From NCBI GenBank assembly GCA_002081555.1, contig MZNV01002263.1, positions 55,408 through 119,407 on the forward strand: a stretch of DNA of 64,000 nucleotides, read 5' to 3'. This DNA is from Protostelium mycophagum (Eukaryota > Evosea > Variosea > Protosteliida > Protosteliaceae). The number at the start of each line of letters is the position of its first letter. The first letter of the stretch is position 1. Shown piece after piece: positions 37,015 through 48,625 of the stretch. A program made the position numbers and the translations under genes. The notes under the pieces are model-generated. The model was given only the letters and a program-made list of their open reading frames with translations, ran no database searches and was not told the origin of the DNA.

Positions 37015-38600
37015 ATGCTGCGCATCACTCTCATCTTGCTTGGGCTAGCGTGCTCAGGAGTGGCAACTACCGCAGCGCCATCATGTCACTTGAACAGTTG
37101 TGAAGGCAAAGGTGTCTGCCAGACGGGCTCAGCCGATGGTATCTGCAGATGCTTCGCTGGGTGAGTATATACTCGTGGTGATAAGTTATTGATATCTATA
37201 GGCGGATCAGCCCAGTGATTAATGGAACGAAGATGACAAATCTTTGCACGATCAGTACGAAGTCCTCTCCATCCGTCACTCTAATCGTTGACAGCCTTAC
37301 TCTCCGAACACCCAGCTAGCATAGTTGTTTTAAGAGTTTTTAACAGCGTCACCTTCTTCTTGTTGCTGCTGTTGATCAGCTGGCGTCTATATTTGGAGAT
37401 AAGGAGGTCTGAGGTGGTGGTAGATGAACACGTCATAGGTGTTCGAAAGATAGTGAAATTCACCCTTGCCATTTTGTGGCTCATCTCCCTCAGTAAGACT
37501 TTTCCCAGATCTTTCTGAGATATCCCGCCAAAATGATGTATCAAAGTTCTGATCAGTCTTCAGTTATAGTGGTGTACTCCAGTTTGGATTACTGGGGAAC
37601 TTATGACGTGTTACCGATGCCAGTGTACCATGCTTTATATTATTTCGTAGACTGGCTCTTGATTGTTGTCTTCTGCGGGATACTTCTCCACTGGCAAGTA
37701 TTTCAAGTTGTGGCAATCTGCAACACCACTCGAATTTCGCTCAACTTTCGCAGGGCTGAATTGTTCGTCGGGACGATGAGATCATTGAGGGCGAGAGATA
37801 TGATGAAGAAAATCAATTCCAATTATACAGGCGTACTGAGCATGGAAGAAGTCCTCATGAGCATCGGACTTCTAAAGCGATTCAAGCTGCCTTTCCTGGC
37901 CGTGACCGGCCTCTCCTTTTGTCTGTGGGTCTTTAGGGTGAGTTTTCGCAAAATACTATCGACAAACTACAACGATGTAGGTGGCAGGAAATCTGCTGTT
38001 GACAGACCCGATGGCATATAAGATCTATTATAACATTCTGCCTGCTTATCTATGCGCGGTGTGGCTGGGCTTTGGTGTCGGCTTTTCTGTTTTGGGTTAC
38101 AAACTTTCTCAGATCATGCCCCCGGCTTTGCGGTACAAGACTAGAACGGTTCGTTGTAGTTCGCAGCATTCATCACTGATCACAACAGATGACATGGAAG
38201 ATTCTTGTCATCCTGGTGCTGAACTTTATCAATGCGCTGCAGATTGTGATTATCAATGCGGTAAGATGTCAGCAGAAATGTCAACCTGACATATTGCAGA
38301 CGATGGGGTACGCTCTGGGATTACTCACCAGAATGATCTTGAATTATGTTCTCCGTGCCTTTGTCACCTTCATGATCTTGGAAATCAACATGCCGATCTC
38401 TCGCTTCAAGTCATGGTTCAGCACGAGTGAGCTATTATCGAGCAGTATTGCGAGGATGCTGATGTACGGCAGGTATACTGCGGAATTCTACAAGTGACGA
38501 TAGCCAACGCGGTCAGAGTGCTGAAGAGAGAGAAAGAGAGGTAGTGCTGGCGAGTAATGTTCAAGCTACCGATTTAGAGATGGTGGCTGCGAAGTCTTGA
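37015..38600 (+). CDS. EGF-like, multi-pass membrane protein, copy 2
   Basis: Same gene structure as the copy at 21010-22595: signal peptide (here MLRITLILLGLACSGVATTA), one EGF-like module and about seven membrane helices, stopping at 38600. Only the signal peptide and the end of the tail differ in protein (for example MVAAKS instead of MVDAKS). An in-frame upstream ATG at 36982 exists only in this copy; I keep 37015 because it matches copy 1. The downstream neighbour is EF-1beta, facing it. Confidence 0.8.
37078..38586 (+). repeat. Direct duplication, copy 2 (about 1.51 kb)
   Basis: Matches 21073-22581 with no difference found, at a constant offset of 16005. Flanking sequence on both sides is homologous but diverged. 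Confidence 0.9.
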
Positions 38601-39044
38601 GGAAATAGATATTGCAATAAAAAAAGCCGAAGTTGTCCGTGAACTTGTTTATTTTGGTAACAAATTCATTGTCAAAGCTTGGTGGAGGTCATCGTGCTTG
38701 TATACTGAAGAAATTCTGTCAGGTGAACAAAACATGACCAGGTGTCAGGATGACAGGGATTCAGTGGCAGCTGGCACTTTTTCGTGACTGTACTTTGAAA
38801 TAAATCCACAGACGCCAGAATTGATGAAGAAAGCAATAAAAATGGTCATAACCTTTACTCTTCACAGAGAAATGGCGAGATGTGTATAACTCCACTGACA
38901 AGTTCAAGTTTTGAATTAAGGATCTTTATTCCTCTAACTTGTGATCGTCTCACAGCAGCATTTATTGCAAGCATGAACGTTGATGATGATAAATAATCTC
39001 AGTGAAAAACCTAAAGAGCCATTGTAGATATTTATAAAGATACT
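38601..39044. other. Gap between convergent EGF/7TM copy 2 and EF-1beta
   Basis: No exon seen. Diverged similarity to the region after copy 1 continues across nearly all of it, up to the EF-1beta stop (CCTAAAGAGCCATTGT near 39009). Confidence 0.5.
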
Positions 39045-39696
39045 CTACAGCTTGGTGAAGGTGTCGATATCAGTAGATTGGACGTGGTCCTCGAAGGCTT
39101 GGATCTGCTCCTGGATGTCATCGACTGAAACCTTGGCGTCCTCGATGTGGCAAGAGATCTGCAACTTCTTGATTCCGTAACCGATGGGGGTGAGCTTGGC
39201 TATTACAAATGAGCCATGATTTCTTATGATTTGAAAAGTGTCGGATGTACTCACAAGCCTTCCATTCCAGACCGTCAATGGTGATGGTTCTGACCATCTT
39301 CTCTAATTCGGCCATATCGGTCTCGTCATCCCAAGGCTTGACATCGATAACGACGGCACTCTTCAGAGCCTCCTGCTTCTTTCCAGAGGCGGCCTTCTTG
39401 GCGGCCTGCTCTTGAGCTCTGCGGGTGATCTCGGCTTGTCTGGCGATATCCTCTTCATCCTCCTCTCCAAAGAGATCGAAGTCGTCATCCTTCTTGGCCT
39501 CCTTCTTGGGCTCTTCGACCTTCTTCTCCTCGACCTTCTTCTCCTCAACCTTCTCGGCCTCCTTCTTGGGCTCTTCGGTCTTGGGCTGATCTGATCAGAC
39601 CGATTGGACGGAATGATATACAATTACCTTGGCTTGGGCAGCGACTCCCTTGAGAGTGGCGTAATAGAGGACAAGGTTGTTCAGATCGATGGCCAT
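39045..39696 (-). CDS. Translation elongation factor 1-beta (eEF1B alpha)
   Basis: Starts at 39696 ([20 protein letters not shown]). A lysine/glutamate-rich linker ([20 protein letters not shown]) is followed by the acidic central motif [14 protein letters not shown], then [34 protein letters not shown] and the C-terminal exchange domain ([48 protein letters not shown]-stop). It is the nucleotide-exchange factor that reloads eEF1A with GTP. Order and length are standard. Codon use is biased as in highly expressed genes. Confidence 0.96.
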
Positions 39697-39836
39697 TTTA
39701 TATGTGAGGATCAGATGTGATGTTTTCTTCTTTTGTTCCGGCTCGCGGTGTGATCTTAAATCTGCGATTTTTGAAATTTTCAGCCGCGCATGTTCTCCAA
39801 AACCAGACCATCATCACAACCACGACTGAAACAACG
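39697..39836. promoter_or_regulatory. Compact divergent promoter (140 bases)
   Basis: Separates the start codons of EF-1beta (minus) and the RING-H2 gene (plus). Both transcripts must start within or near this stretch. No clear TATA element was identified. Confidence 0.5.
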
Positions 39837-41091
39837 ATGAGTCTGGAAGATGATGATACCTTCAGAATGAACGATAGACGGTTTAACGAAGTTCTTCTAC
39901 CATTTTTGACTCTGGGTCGATTTATTCGAGGGCCTCACGGCCTCCGTTTCTTTCATCCATTATTCGAACACATTCAACACCGTCAACACCGCACCAACAA
40001 CTCCAGTCTCATCGAGAAGATACCATTGATAAAAGTTACTCCCGAGAATATGGGGGTGAGTATTGTCTTAAATCGATACAGTGTGATGATCACTGACAAT
40101 TGAATAGAGGTTTACAGGAAATACTTGTGCCATATGTATAGATGAATTTGAACTGGAGGTGATGACTAGAAGATTACCTTGTGGTGAGATTGCATGTTTT
40201 CGTGTGACATATAGCTGAACAAGTTCAGGACACGATTATCACCAAGAATGTATTGATAAATGGCTCGCAGACCATCTAGAGTGTCCACTGTGCAAGAAGC
40301 ACATTGGTCATACACCCGATGAAATTTACAATAATATTTTGGCGGGACAAAATGAAGAGGAGAGGAAGCGCAGAGAGGAAGCACTCTCACCGGAGGAACG
40401 TCAGGCATTGTACAAGCAACGAGAGGAAGAGGCGATCAAAAAACGAAAGAGGATAGAAGAACAGAAAGAAAGAAGGGCGGAGCAGATCAAGAGAAAGAGA
40501 ATGAGAAGAGGTGAGATTCATGTTGCTATCACGTGCAATGATAATTTCATTTGTCTGACTACTGTAGCACAAGAGGACCTCACATCGTTTGATGATGATG
40601 ATGACGACAATTACATAAATAATCACCTGAACCGCTCAGCATTTTCACCAGCTGCGACAATTGAAATCATAGACGCGAGACCTTTTCGCTTTACAAATCT
40701 TGTTGAAAGAGCACCGGTCATTGATCTAGAGAATGAGGTGAGATGTCGTAACCTTTTGTTCTTTTTTCTCATATTTGATAAGGCTTCGCCAACGCCACAA
40801 ACAGTACCCAATGCTGCACCGACATCATTAGAGGTGCAGTCCTCTTCATTTTTTCAACACATGTGTTGATCCTCTCAGGCACACGCCATCGATCTCAGCA
40901 TAGTTGATGAATCACCGAGATTCAACCTGTTTACCCACATACCTCGCCCATCTAGGGCTCAAGATACACAAGTTGACCTCACTGAATCGGCAGATGAAGG
41001 AGAGACAGAAGTGGATATATTGAGAAGTCCAGAGACAGATGATTCAATGTTTGACAGCAGTGAAGATGATGAGAGTTATCTATATGAGTAA
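39837..41091 (+). CDS. RING-H2 finger protein (candidate E3 ubiquitin ligase)
   Basis: ATG 39837 (MSLEDDDTFRMNDRRFNEVL). A spliced RING-H2 follows at about 40108-40310: CAICIDEF, then LPCGHDYHQECIDKWL and CPLCKKHIGH, with all eight zinc ligands present. Next is a strongly basic, probably coiled-coil helix (EEERKRREEALSPEERQALY, EEEAIKKRKRIEEQKERRAE), a run of seven aspartates (TSFDDDDDDNY region), and an acidic C-terminus ending DDESYLYE at 41091. It would transfer ubiquitin from an E2. The substrate is unknown. No membrane helix was seen. Confidence 0.87.
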
Positions 41092-41290
41092 TGATGATGC
41101 CTTGTCAAATGGTTTATCTGGATATGTAATAAATGTTAGTGAGTTCTACTCATGGTCTCATTGAACAGAGAAGAACATGGACAACACTGATCGGTCCTCT
41201 GTACCACAAATAAATCTAATTTATAAAGTATTCTATTTTAATTTTTATTTTATATTTCGTTAATTTCTTCGTATTTCTATAGACAACAGC
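41092..41290. other. Gap between convergent genes
   Basis: AT-rich, with AATAAA-type signals (AATAAATCTAATTTATAAAG near 41210). No gene. Confidence 0.4.
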
Positions 41291-42272
41291 TCAGTACCTC
41301 TCTCTTCTCACAAACTCATGGATCGAACCCTGCAAGAAATCCGTCTGCATGAGATCTTGTATGAGAAGTTTAGAGTTGCCTCCCCACCACTCCACTAGCT
41401 TGGGAAGTATTCTCTTTTCTAATGTCTGTATGCGCAGTCGTTTATCTCTGACATCACCCGGCATCTTCTTGATCTGAGTCATGCCAAAGACAGTTCTTAG
41501 TGCATTATCTATTGGCTGGGGTGGCTTATTTCCCTTTGTACTTTAGATTTTGAAACATTTTGAAAAGCTTACATTCTGATCATCGACTTGCGATCCATTC
41601 TTCTTCAATTGTGCCTCTATGGGGTGTGCTTCTTTTATATGTTTTCTTCGCTGGCTGCTTGATTTGAAATCTTGACCGCAGTGTTGACAATTGTATGTTG
41701 GTCTGACAATCTTAAATACAATGAAGATCACAGATTAAGCGCCTACTTTTCAAGAGTACCTTCCACCTCTTTGGGATCTGTTGGAAGTGGCAGCTGTAAT
41801 TGAAGAAATCCTGTATCTTTTCCTGCGTAAAAGGCACCGTTCAGATCTGCTCTGGTGTACCTACAGAATTCACTCCATCTCATCCAAGCGTCGAACTGCT
41901 CACTGATGTAGTATGGAATCAAGCCTTTGCTTCTTCAGATCGGGCTCGGGTGTATCATCATGTGAGAAGATTTCGGGACCGACTTGTGTCAGACTGTGTC
42001 CTCTTAAAAACTCTTGTTCAAAGATCTTTTGTCTCTCAAAGTCCAAAGCATTCTGATCTACCTCCAGATTCATCTGTGCTCTGTGTCATGGTCTGCATCG
42101 TCTTGGCACTGCCCTCTGTCGGCCGAAATGGGCACAATTCTTTGGACGGGTCTCACCTTGTCGTCTGTTGGACTTCCTGAACTCCTCCAAAGAAGGCTGC
42201 CGCTGCTCTCCCCTTGGTTGGGTCACTTATGACCTTGCTCGATGATATCTTGTATGACTTTCCGTTTGTCAT
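41291..42272 (-). CDS. C2H2 zinc-finger protein of unknown function
   Basis: Starts at about 42272 (MTNGKSYKISSSKVISDP). Middle exons give NLEVDQNALDFERQKIFEQE and, after a 69-nt intron, LIPYYISEQFDAWMRWSEFC then YTRADLNGAFYAGKDTGF. One C2H2 finger follows at about 41600-41690 (YNCQHCGQDFKSSSQRRKHI, KEAHP). The C-terminal part is helical (RLRIQTLEKRILPKLVEWWG, GSIHEFVRRERY-stop). The segment before the finger is slightly reminiscent of a DUSP fold, but too weakly to name. Junctions near 42000-42150 were chosen to keep frame and are uncertain. Confidence 0.6.
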
Positions 42273-42343
42273 TTTTTTTCAGTTGTCAACGGAAAGGGGA
42301 TGGGAGTGAATTCCTGCAATCAAACAAAAAATGTAATTTGTTT

Positions 42344-42717
42344 CTAATTTGCCCATTTATTCAACATCTTCACCACTTCTAAAGTAGATCTGCCATTATT
42401 TATCCGATTCCTTTCACGAAACAGATCAGTCATTTCTGTGATTCTTGTATCGTTGAAGCTTCAGCAATTTATTTTTCCATTGCAGTTATAGTGTTGAATG
42501 GTCGTGCTTCTTTCATCACACGACCAACGAACCAGCGGAAAAATAGAATTGTAAAAAGACGTTGAAACGCACGTTCTGTGTAGTGGGTCATCAGTAGTAA
42601 GCGTGTCGTTGTTTCTTGCACGTTTTGTTCTGTTAGAGCTTCATAGTCGTTTTCAATTCTCAGCAAGGAGTCCCACCCTCGTTGTTCTCTGTATTCTGGG
42701 GATAAATTTCTCATCAC
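42344..42717 (-). CDS. Small hypothetical protein
   Basis: ATG 42717 (MMRNLSPEYREQRGWDSLLR, IENDYEALTEQNVQETTT), then an aromatic/hydrophobic stretch (RLFTILFFRWFV). The unspliced frame stops at 42469. A spliced alternative joins to MTDLFRERNRINNGRSTLEV and stops at 42344. It is probably a real small helical protein with one membrane-prone segment. No family recognised. Confidence 0.45.
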
Positions 42718-43162
42718 GTGTTAGGTGTACACTGAAGAGAGTAAAAAGGGAAGGAGACATGGGTGTTTTTATCAGAGAAGTGCAACGACGTTAAATTCCA
42801 GGTCAGCCCGTTTTTCCCCCACGGCCGTCGGGGGTTTTCAAAAGGCGCTGGACACTTTTCAGTGGGAGAACTGAGAGCGGTCGACAAAGGAAAAGAAGAG
42901 TTTGGAGAAGAAAGAGCGAAATTTAGACGAAATTCATTAGGAGGAAGATTTCCGACTGGTGTAGAATGGTCCACTTCAAATAGGTTAAGATCGTATTTCC
43001 TTTACCACGATATTATTGAAATATGAGTCCATAGAAGGTAATTTTGGAGGTTGTAAGCTTGTGAGCTATTTTGCCGTTTTTCCAAAAGGGGTTACCTTAA
43101 AATTTCCTAGGAATTGCCGCGATTGTTCCAAAGTCCATGCTGCCAAAACCAAGACATCCAAC
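42718..43162. promoter_or_regulatory. Divergent intergenic region before the RING-CH gene
   Basis: Contains open frames on both strands with no recognisable protein content, which I read as chance. The RING-CH start codon is preceded by CATCCAACATGG, a good eukaryotic start context. Confidence 0.4.
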
Positions 43163-43946
43163 ATGGCCACAGAGGACCCAAGTCGCACAGAGGAACTCAG
43201 TTTAATTGAGAAAGAAATACCACAGGACTTGCAAGAGGATATTATCATGTGTAGAATTTGTCATGATACAAGTGGAGATTTAATAGTACCTTGTCGGTGT
43301 GATGGAACATCAAAATACGCACATACAAGTTGTCTTAATGATTGGAGAGCTCGTTGGAAACACAGACATAGAAGCGCCTCACTGCATCACTGCGAGATTT
43401 GTGGCAGTAAATTTTCAGTTCAACTTTTAGAACCTAATTTCATGGACTATGCCTCCAAACACTGGACATTCTTTGAAAAGGTGATGAAATTAAATCTTGG
43501 AGTGGTTTTTTCTCATATAACCATATCAGGTCATGTATACCACCTCAGCGATGTCTTGCATTTTTTCGCTAGGACTCTCTTTATCAGCCTTTTGGAAGAA
43601 CGAAAAGCAACGAGTCTTTCAAGAAATTGCTGGATTCCGTTTCAGAAGAAGCACATCAGCTTGCAATGTGAGCCATCTTTTTGACATGTTCAAATGCTTA
43701 TGTGATCATAATCCTCCTCAGATTGCGACACAAGGAACGGCTCTCAGCCGTGTCTTTCTTTTTGCTGCCAAAAATCTACCACAATCATTTTTATATGGTT
43801 GGCCTGGAGGTCTGAAGGTGCTCATGTGCTTGTGTATATTAACGGTCTGCGGCGGGAACTCATTTTTATTCAAATATTGGAAGAGACAAAATAGGCGGGA
43901 GAATGTGCTGCCTTACCGGCCACCACGTGCAGAGGACTTGGAGTGA
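43163..43946 (+). CDS. MARCH-type RING-CH (RINGv) membrane E3 ligase
   Basis: ATG 43163 (MATEDPSRTEELSLIEKEIP). The RING-CH domain at about 43245-43430 reads CRICHDTSGDLIVPCRCDGT, then KYAHTSCLNDWRARW and HHCEICGSKFSVQ. The C4HC3 order (CxxC, CxC, HxxC, CxxC) is complete and typical of MARCH proteins. A 49-nt intron (donor GTGATG after FFEK) leads to the first hydrophobic helix (SAMSCIFSLGLSLSAFW). A second intron precedes ATQGTALSRVFLF, and a last helix (LKVLMCLCILTVCGG) lies before a basic tail ending at 43946. These enzymes ubiquitinate membrane proteins for trafficking or degradation. Confidence 0.88.
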
Positions 43947-44261
43947 ATATAGAGATTTTTTGAATTTATTTAGAATATGTATTTTATTTTTCAATTTGTG
44001 ACTGGATGCGGACTTTTCTACATTGGTTTGTTATGTAAGTGATGGAAGGGCATTGGAATGGTATGATATTTATAGATTATGTGAAGATTTGACTCCTGGC
44101 ACTCACAGATATGGTGATATTTAATCAGCAATAGTTGATGAAAAATCCCACACATTTGATCTCATTATGGTGATTAGAATTTCTTTGTGCCTTCAAACAA
44201 ATCTTCAACTGAAAATAGGAATTGTGCAAATCGGGAAATTATTTTCGCCTCCAAAAAGATA
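43947..44261. other. Intergenic region
   Basis: AT-rich 3' flank of the RING-CH gene and the region downstream of the tRNA. Nothing else seen. Confidence 0.4.
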
Positions 44262-44343
44262 TGCACCCTGTGGGACTTGAACCCACGCTCCCGGGGGAAC
44301 TGCCGCCTAAAGGCAGCGCCTTAACCAACTCGGCCAAAGGTGC
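44262..44343 (-). tRNA. tRNA-Leu (anticodon UAG)
   Basis: On the minus strand the acceptor stem GCACCTT pairs with AGGGTGC (discriminator A). The D arm contains GGCCGAGTTGGTTAAGGC. The anticodon stem CTGCC/GGCAG encloses TTTAGGC, giving anticodon TAG for the Leu codon CUA. A long class II variable arm lies between GGCAG and the T arm GTGGG-TTCAAGT-CCCAC. B-box-like GGTTCAAGTCC is intact and no intron is present. It lies 43 bases from the RMI1 stop. Confidence 0.95.
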
Positions 44344-44386
44344 TGTAATATTTTCCCACGAATTTTCAACCCTACCAAACCGTCTC

Positions 44387-46859
44387 TCAGCCTTTATCCA
44401 ACACGTTTATCATCTGTTGCAGGTGCGCGAAGCTGGCACATTCTATATCTGTTATGAGAGGAAGCTCTTGTGTCACAGAGAATTCCATGGACATAATTCC
44501 TGGAAATGTCAGTTGTAGAGCTTGAGATTGTACAATATCCACCTTGTGTGACCGCCAGCGCTTTTTCTAGCCGTTGTAGACTGCACGTGTGAGTTGAGGA
44601 CGTCATAGGATACTTACTGTGTTTTATTTATAGCTTTACCCTCCGCAGTCATGAGGTTCAGATTGAATTTGACATTTGAAATTCCTGGTCACTTTTTGAG
44701 GAATTATTTTGATAATTTTTCAGAAATTTTTTGCTTTATTGAACACTATCAAGTGACATATTTATACAATAGCTACAACAAGACAAAATGTGTAATCTTA
44801 CCTAATATATATTCAATGACAGAATTACTGAGCATCGCGCTGATGCACCGCGTTCCGTCGTCAATTTTCACTCTGAGTTGGAATTTATTTTTAAAACTGA
44901 AGGGTAGGATAGTGTTTGTGATGGCAGCTTTCACCTTTCGTTTGTTAATTTCTTTTGTTTATTCGTATTATTTTTTGTTTACAAATAATCTTGATTTTAG
45001 AGGGAGGGAAAATATTGCTCAAAAAGTCGTACATCTGTTTGCAACTTTGCTGAAGCGCCATAAAAAACATGAAATCATTCCACTACAACTCTGTTTGCGA
45101 GCGGCAAAACGCCCAAACAGATTCATGCAAAGCCAAACTCACTTTGACGTATTCTACTGTCGCATTTGGATCGTATGTCTCTTTTGGCTCTTTCGGCATC
45201 AAGTTATCCATCTTCAGTTGTTGTGAGAAATGAATTAGCGTTTGTGGAAAACTAATTATAATAAAGCATTTTTCAATTCCGTTTTCGGTGAGACCGCGAT
45301 TGTCACGTCAAACAACCGTGTTATTCTGCCATGTCAACTTGAAGTACAAATTTGGGTCAAAATGAATCTGTTTCGATCGAAAGAATTTTCGCTAAAATCA
45401 CCTCAAATAAGTATATAAACGGCCGTTTTACAGGATCCGGTTTGTAGACTTCAAAACTAGCGTCATTATGAACAACTGGCTCCGTATCGTGCCAATCATC
45501 GTCCCAGTGGATCTGGTATCAGTCAGTGTTTTGAAAAATGATAATAATTCCAAGTATTTGAAGTGAATTGTGAGATTTTCGCAGGAATTTTCTGTGATTT
45601 TGTAGAGGTGTATCAATTAGTATAATAATGATGTTTGATCTTTAAGAATTACCTCTTCATTATATTCGTAATAATCATCCACACTTCTGTCGGCGCTCTT
45701 GTCTACACTCTTGTCAATATCGACAGGAGATGTCTGTTGCTGTACAGGCTGACTCGTCGAGATCCGTAACCGTGGTGGTGACACCTCTTTGACACTCGTA
45801 TCCTCTTTTTTGACAGGTTGTGGATTGACCAAATTTTTCACTCTGGCTGAATGTGCGTCTAGCTCTTCTATATCAATATCGTCAAAATCATCAATCATTA
45901 TGGGTTGTTTTGAAATCACTGGAGGATCTCTCTGGGCTTGTGGTGTATTTGCTGCAGACGCTGGTTGAGACCTGAAATATCAAAAAATGTCAAAATGACA
46001 CTTGAATGACTCACTGGCTGCTAGCCTCTATCATATCTTGAACAATGCCACCGATTACGGTGATATTCGATGGTTCGAGCATGATGATGCCCAAGCGAAT
46101 TGAGGCGTCTGTCAATTTGACCTGATTTTCTTCATTATTTTATTTTTGAAGAAAACTTTTTTCCTTCGATTTGTTATAAGTATAAAAGTTGACCTTTGTT
46201 CCTGGAGGAACGTTGATTGATAGACCAGGGACCCTTCTAAATTCGAATCCGTGCACAAACGTAAATCCGTCTGTCATCTTCAACTTGATGCATCTATTTT
46301 TCGTCTCTGATCCTCTCGATTCATAATTTTCTCCAATGTTCAATGTATTCTCGACCTGAAATCTACTTCAGATTTCATCTCTCTTAAAGATATTATGTTT
46401 TAGCGCCAAAGTAAAATTCAATAAAAAACAATTTTTGTGATGATCATCGTGGAAAAAATACATGTTAAATTTTATAATTGTACATAATACAGAAGATCAA
46501 AGGAGGACAAAAGTAATTTTGATGAGCTCGGACACGGCCTTTGGACTTAAGAGAATTAAAAAAACATGAAGACACAGAAGTACTCACTTGCAATAGATAA
46601 CTGCCGGGGATTGTTTGTTTAGAGTTATCTTGACTGATCGGTGGAAGTGATGGTGCTCCGACTACTTTGAGATCTGAACAAGCCAATTGATCAAATACCT
46701 TGATCAACGTTAAGAAATGATGAAAATGGATGATAAGACCTTATTGGCGATCGTCTCATCATTTCCAGCTCCTAGAAAGGCGATACATTGTGTTAACCAT
46801 TCTTCGTTAACTTTGGCGCCCCATTTTGTTTCCAGAATCCCACGCACACGACTCTGCAT
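44387..46859 (-). CDS. RMI1: RecQ-mediated genome instability protein 1
   Basis: Starts at 46859 (MQSRVRGILETKWGAKVNEE, WLTQCIAFLGAGND). The N-terminal helical and OB region follows: FDQLACSDLKVVGAPSLPPI, TIPGSYLLQ, TKNRCIKLKMTDGFTFVHGF, EFRRVPGLSINVPPGTKV, then ASIRLGIIMLEPSNITVIGG and IVQDMIEAS. An acidic disordered linker (DDFDDIDIEELDAH) comes next. The C-terminal OB part has FQLRVKIDDGTRCISAMLSN near 44860 and a last exon MEFSVTQELPLITDIECASF, ending at 44387. The DGFxxVxGFE and PPGTKV blocks are diagnostic. RMI1 works with topoisomerase III and a BLM/Sgs1 helicase to dissolve double Holliday junctions in the nucleus. The C-terminal exon joins are approximate. Confidence 0.9.
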
Positions 46860-47037
46860 TGATCTCGAACTCCTACACCTTCTTGTGTCCTATGGCGCTG
46901 TTTTGATTGTTGATGCTTGGCGCCAAATCTTCACGATTCAAATACCTGGAATGAGAAGGATCAGATGAGCATCTACAACTCGTCGAATCACTGGAAGAAT
47001 CGACATTTTTCATGTCTCCTGCATGGTCGAAGATTCG
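46860..47037. promoter_or_regulatory. Divergent promoter between RMI1 and a cysteine-rich gene
   Basis: Only about 180 bases separate the two start codons. It carries CATCTACAACTCGTCGAATC near 46971, a member of the recurrent intron motif family (see findings), here outside an intron in my models. Confidence 0.45.
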
Positions 47038-48418
47038 ATGAACTACTCGCAGATATTTTGTCAACATTGTTCTGTTGCGAGGGAGAGCGGCAGGTGAGAT
47101 GAATTCACATAGGATGTGATATTGATCAGCAAGATTTTGTCCAAACTGCGGAAAGACGAATGACAAGAGAGATCATGGAGGAAAAGATGTTATACACTGC
47201 ACTGTTTGTCACAACCCCAAATCGGGTGAGTAGCTCTGATCTATCCTTCTTCTAATGTCACAGGTCACGTGTGTACAAAGATTCCATGCCTTGATCCCTC
47301 TGTTTGTAACAGACCACGCCTTCACAAGTGTGTCAATCTCATCACGTTGATTTTATCGTCAATTTGTTGGGCTCTCAGATGACAAAATTTAGGAAACAAG
47401 GCAACAGGGGATATCATGACACAATTACTTTTCTAGCTTCACCAGGCACAAGCACCATATCGACTTTATCTGGCTCAAACATGACCACTTCTGTTACTGT
47501 TGGTCGTGATCTTTCACAGGGACAAGGACCATCAAAAAGACAGAGGACAGAATCTCTTCGAAATAATCATCAGCCGGTAATTCAGATATCTGACTCATGA
47601 AGTCTCGATGCTAAGAACAACAGAAAGAGGAACAAATCGATCGAGCGAAGGAGTTCATCAGTAATCTAGCCGCTTGGCTGATACAATGGGAAGACATTTT
47701 TACACAATCTGATGAAGGTACTTCATTTTCTTCGTGTGATAAGATGTATAAATCAGAAGGGAAATCTGCTTCTCTGTTACAGTTAAAATGATTCTGACCA
47801 AAATTTTAACTTTTCAAAATTTGGTGTTCTGCCATAATCAACTATAAATGAATCGTTTCTTGACATTGATATCTTTAGGAAGGCTTGCTGCTCTGAAGGT
47901 CGCATCTAATACTCATACACAATTACAATTTGCAAAAAGAGGTCTGCTATCCAAGTCATCTCCCAAAAAATCAGGCCATGTATGTCCATTCTTTCTATTA
48001 TTTAGAAGTGAGCTGACAATGATGAAGCTGCGTGATATCACACTGCAATATCTCTACAACCTCCATATCTACATTTTTACACAACGAATACACAAAAATT
48101 TAAAAATAAGGATAAAAACTTGCAAATTGATTCAATGCCAGACACATGCCGAAGAGCAGCGAATTTTGGATGAACTAACAGAAGACCACCCCGACGTAAG
48201 ACTTTTTTTCTGAATTTTTCTGACTCGTTGTAGATCACCTTCAAAGGAGTTGTAGACGGAGAGGTGATGTTATCATGTTCAGAGAACATTCTGAATTTCT
48301 GCAGGAACTGGATGGTTTGGACGTTGAAGGACACAGTTTCATTTCGGAATCACATCATTCGCCCCAACAAGACATAACAGATGATGTCATTTACGATCAG
48401 GCTTCTACTCTTTCGTGA
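47038..48418 (+). CDS. Cysteine-rich zinc-ribbon-like protein of unknown function
   Basis: ATG 47038. The N-terminus carries repeated CxxC pairs: FCQHCSVARESGR spliced to FCPNCGKTNDKRDHGG, then VIHCTVCHNPKS spliced to GHVCTKIPCLDPSVCNRPRL. At least three CxxC pairs plus further Cys/His could hold two or three zinc ions. After it lie a Ser/Thr-rich low-complexity part (TSTISTLSGSNMTTSVTVGR), KRQRTESLRN and helical exons (AKEFISNLAAWLIQWEDIFT). The tail is acidic (DITDDVIYDQASTLS-stop at 48418). It shares a divergent promoter with RMI1. I do not recognise the family; DNA or RNA binding is possible but unproven. Confidence 0.65.
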
Positions 48419-48625
48419 TTTTTTCCTTCAAAATAAAATAGATTTTGCTTTGTAAGTTCAACCAGTTATATTTTTTTTCCATTTTTTTCAAGCCAAAATT
48501 ATTCAAATTTTAAAATGTATGTTTTGGCGAGAAATAAAACCCTCGAGTGTCAAATTACCAGAAAAATCTGTCTTTCCGTCGTTCACCGAATAAAAAATGT
48601 TTGAAAGGACAACAAACCAACCGTG
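48419..48625. other. Intergenic region
   Basis: AT-rich, no coding signal. Tandem genes on the same strand lie on both sides. Confidence 0.4.

Noticed and set aside
42763-43026. An 87-codon plus-strand frame before the RING-CH gene
   Set aside because: No homology signal. It is antisense to another open frame with similar lack of content, and sits in a divergent promoter region.
44651-45226. A 191-codon open frame on the plus strand
   Set aside because: It lies antisense to the C-terminal exons and introns of RMI1, and its content is low-complexity hydrophobic/aromatic text typical of reversed AT-rich DNA.
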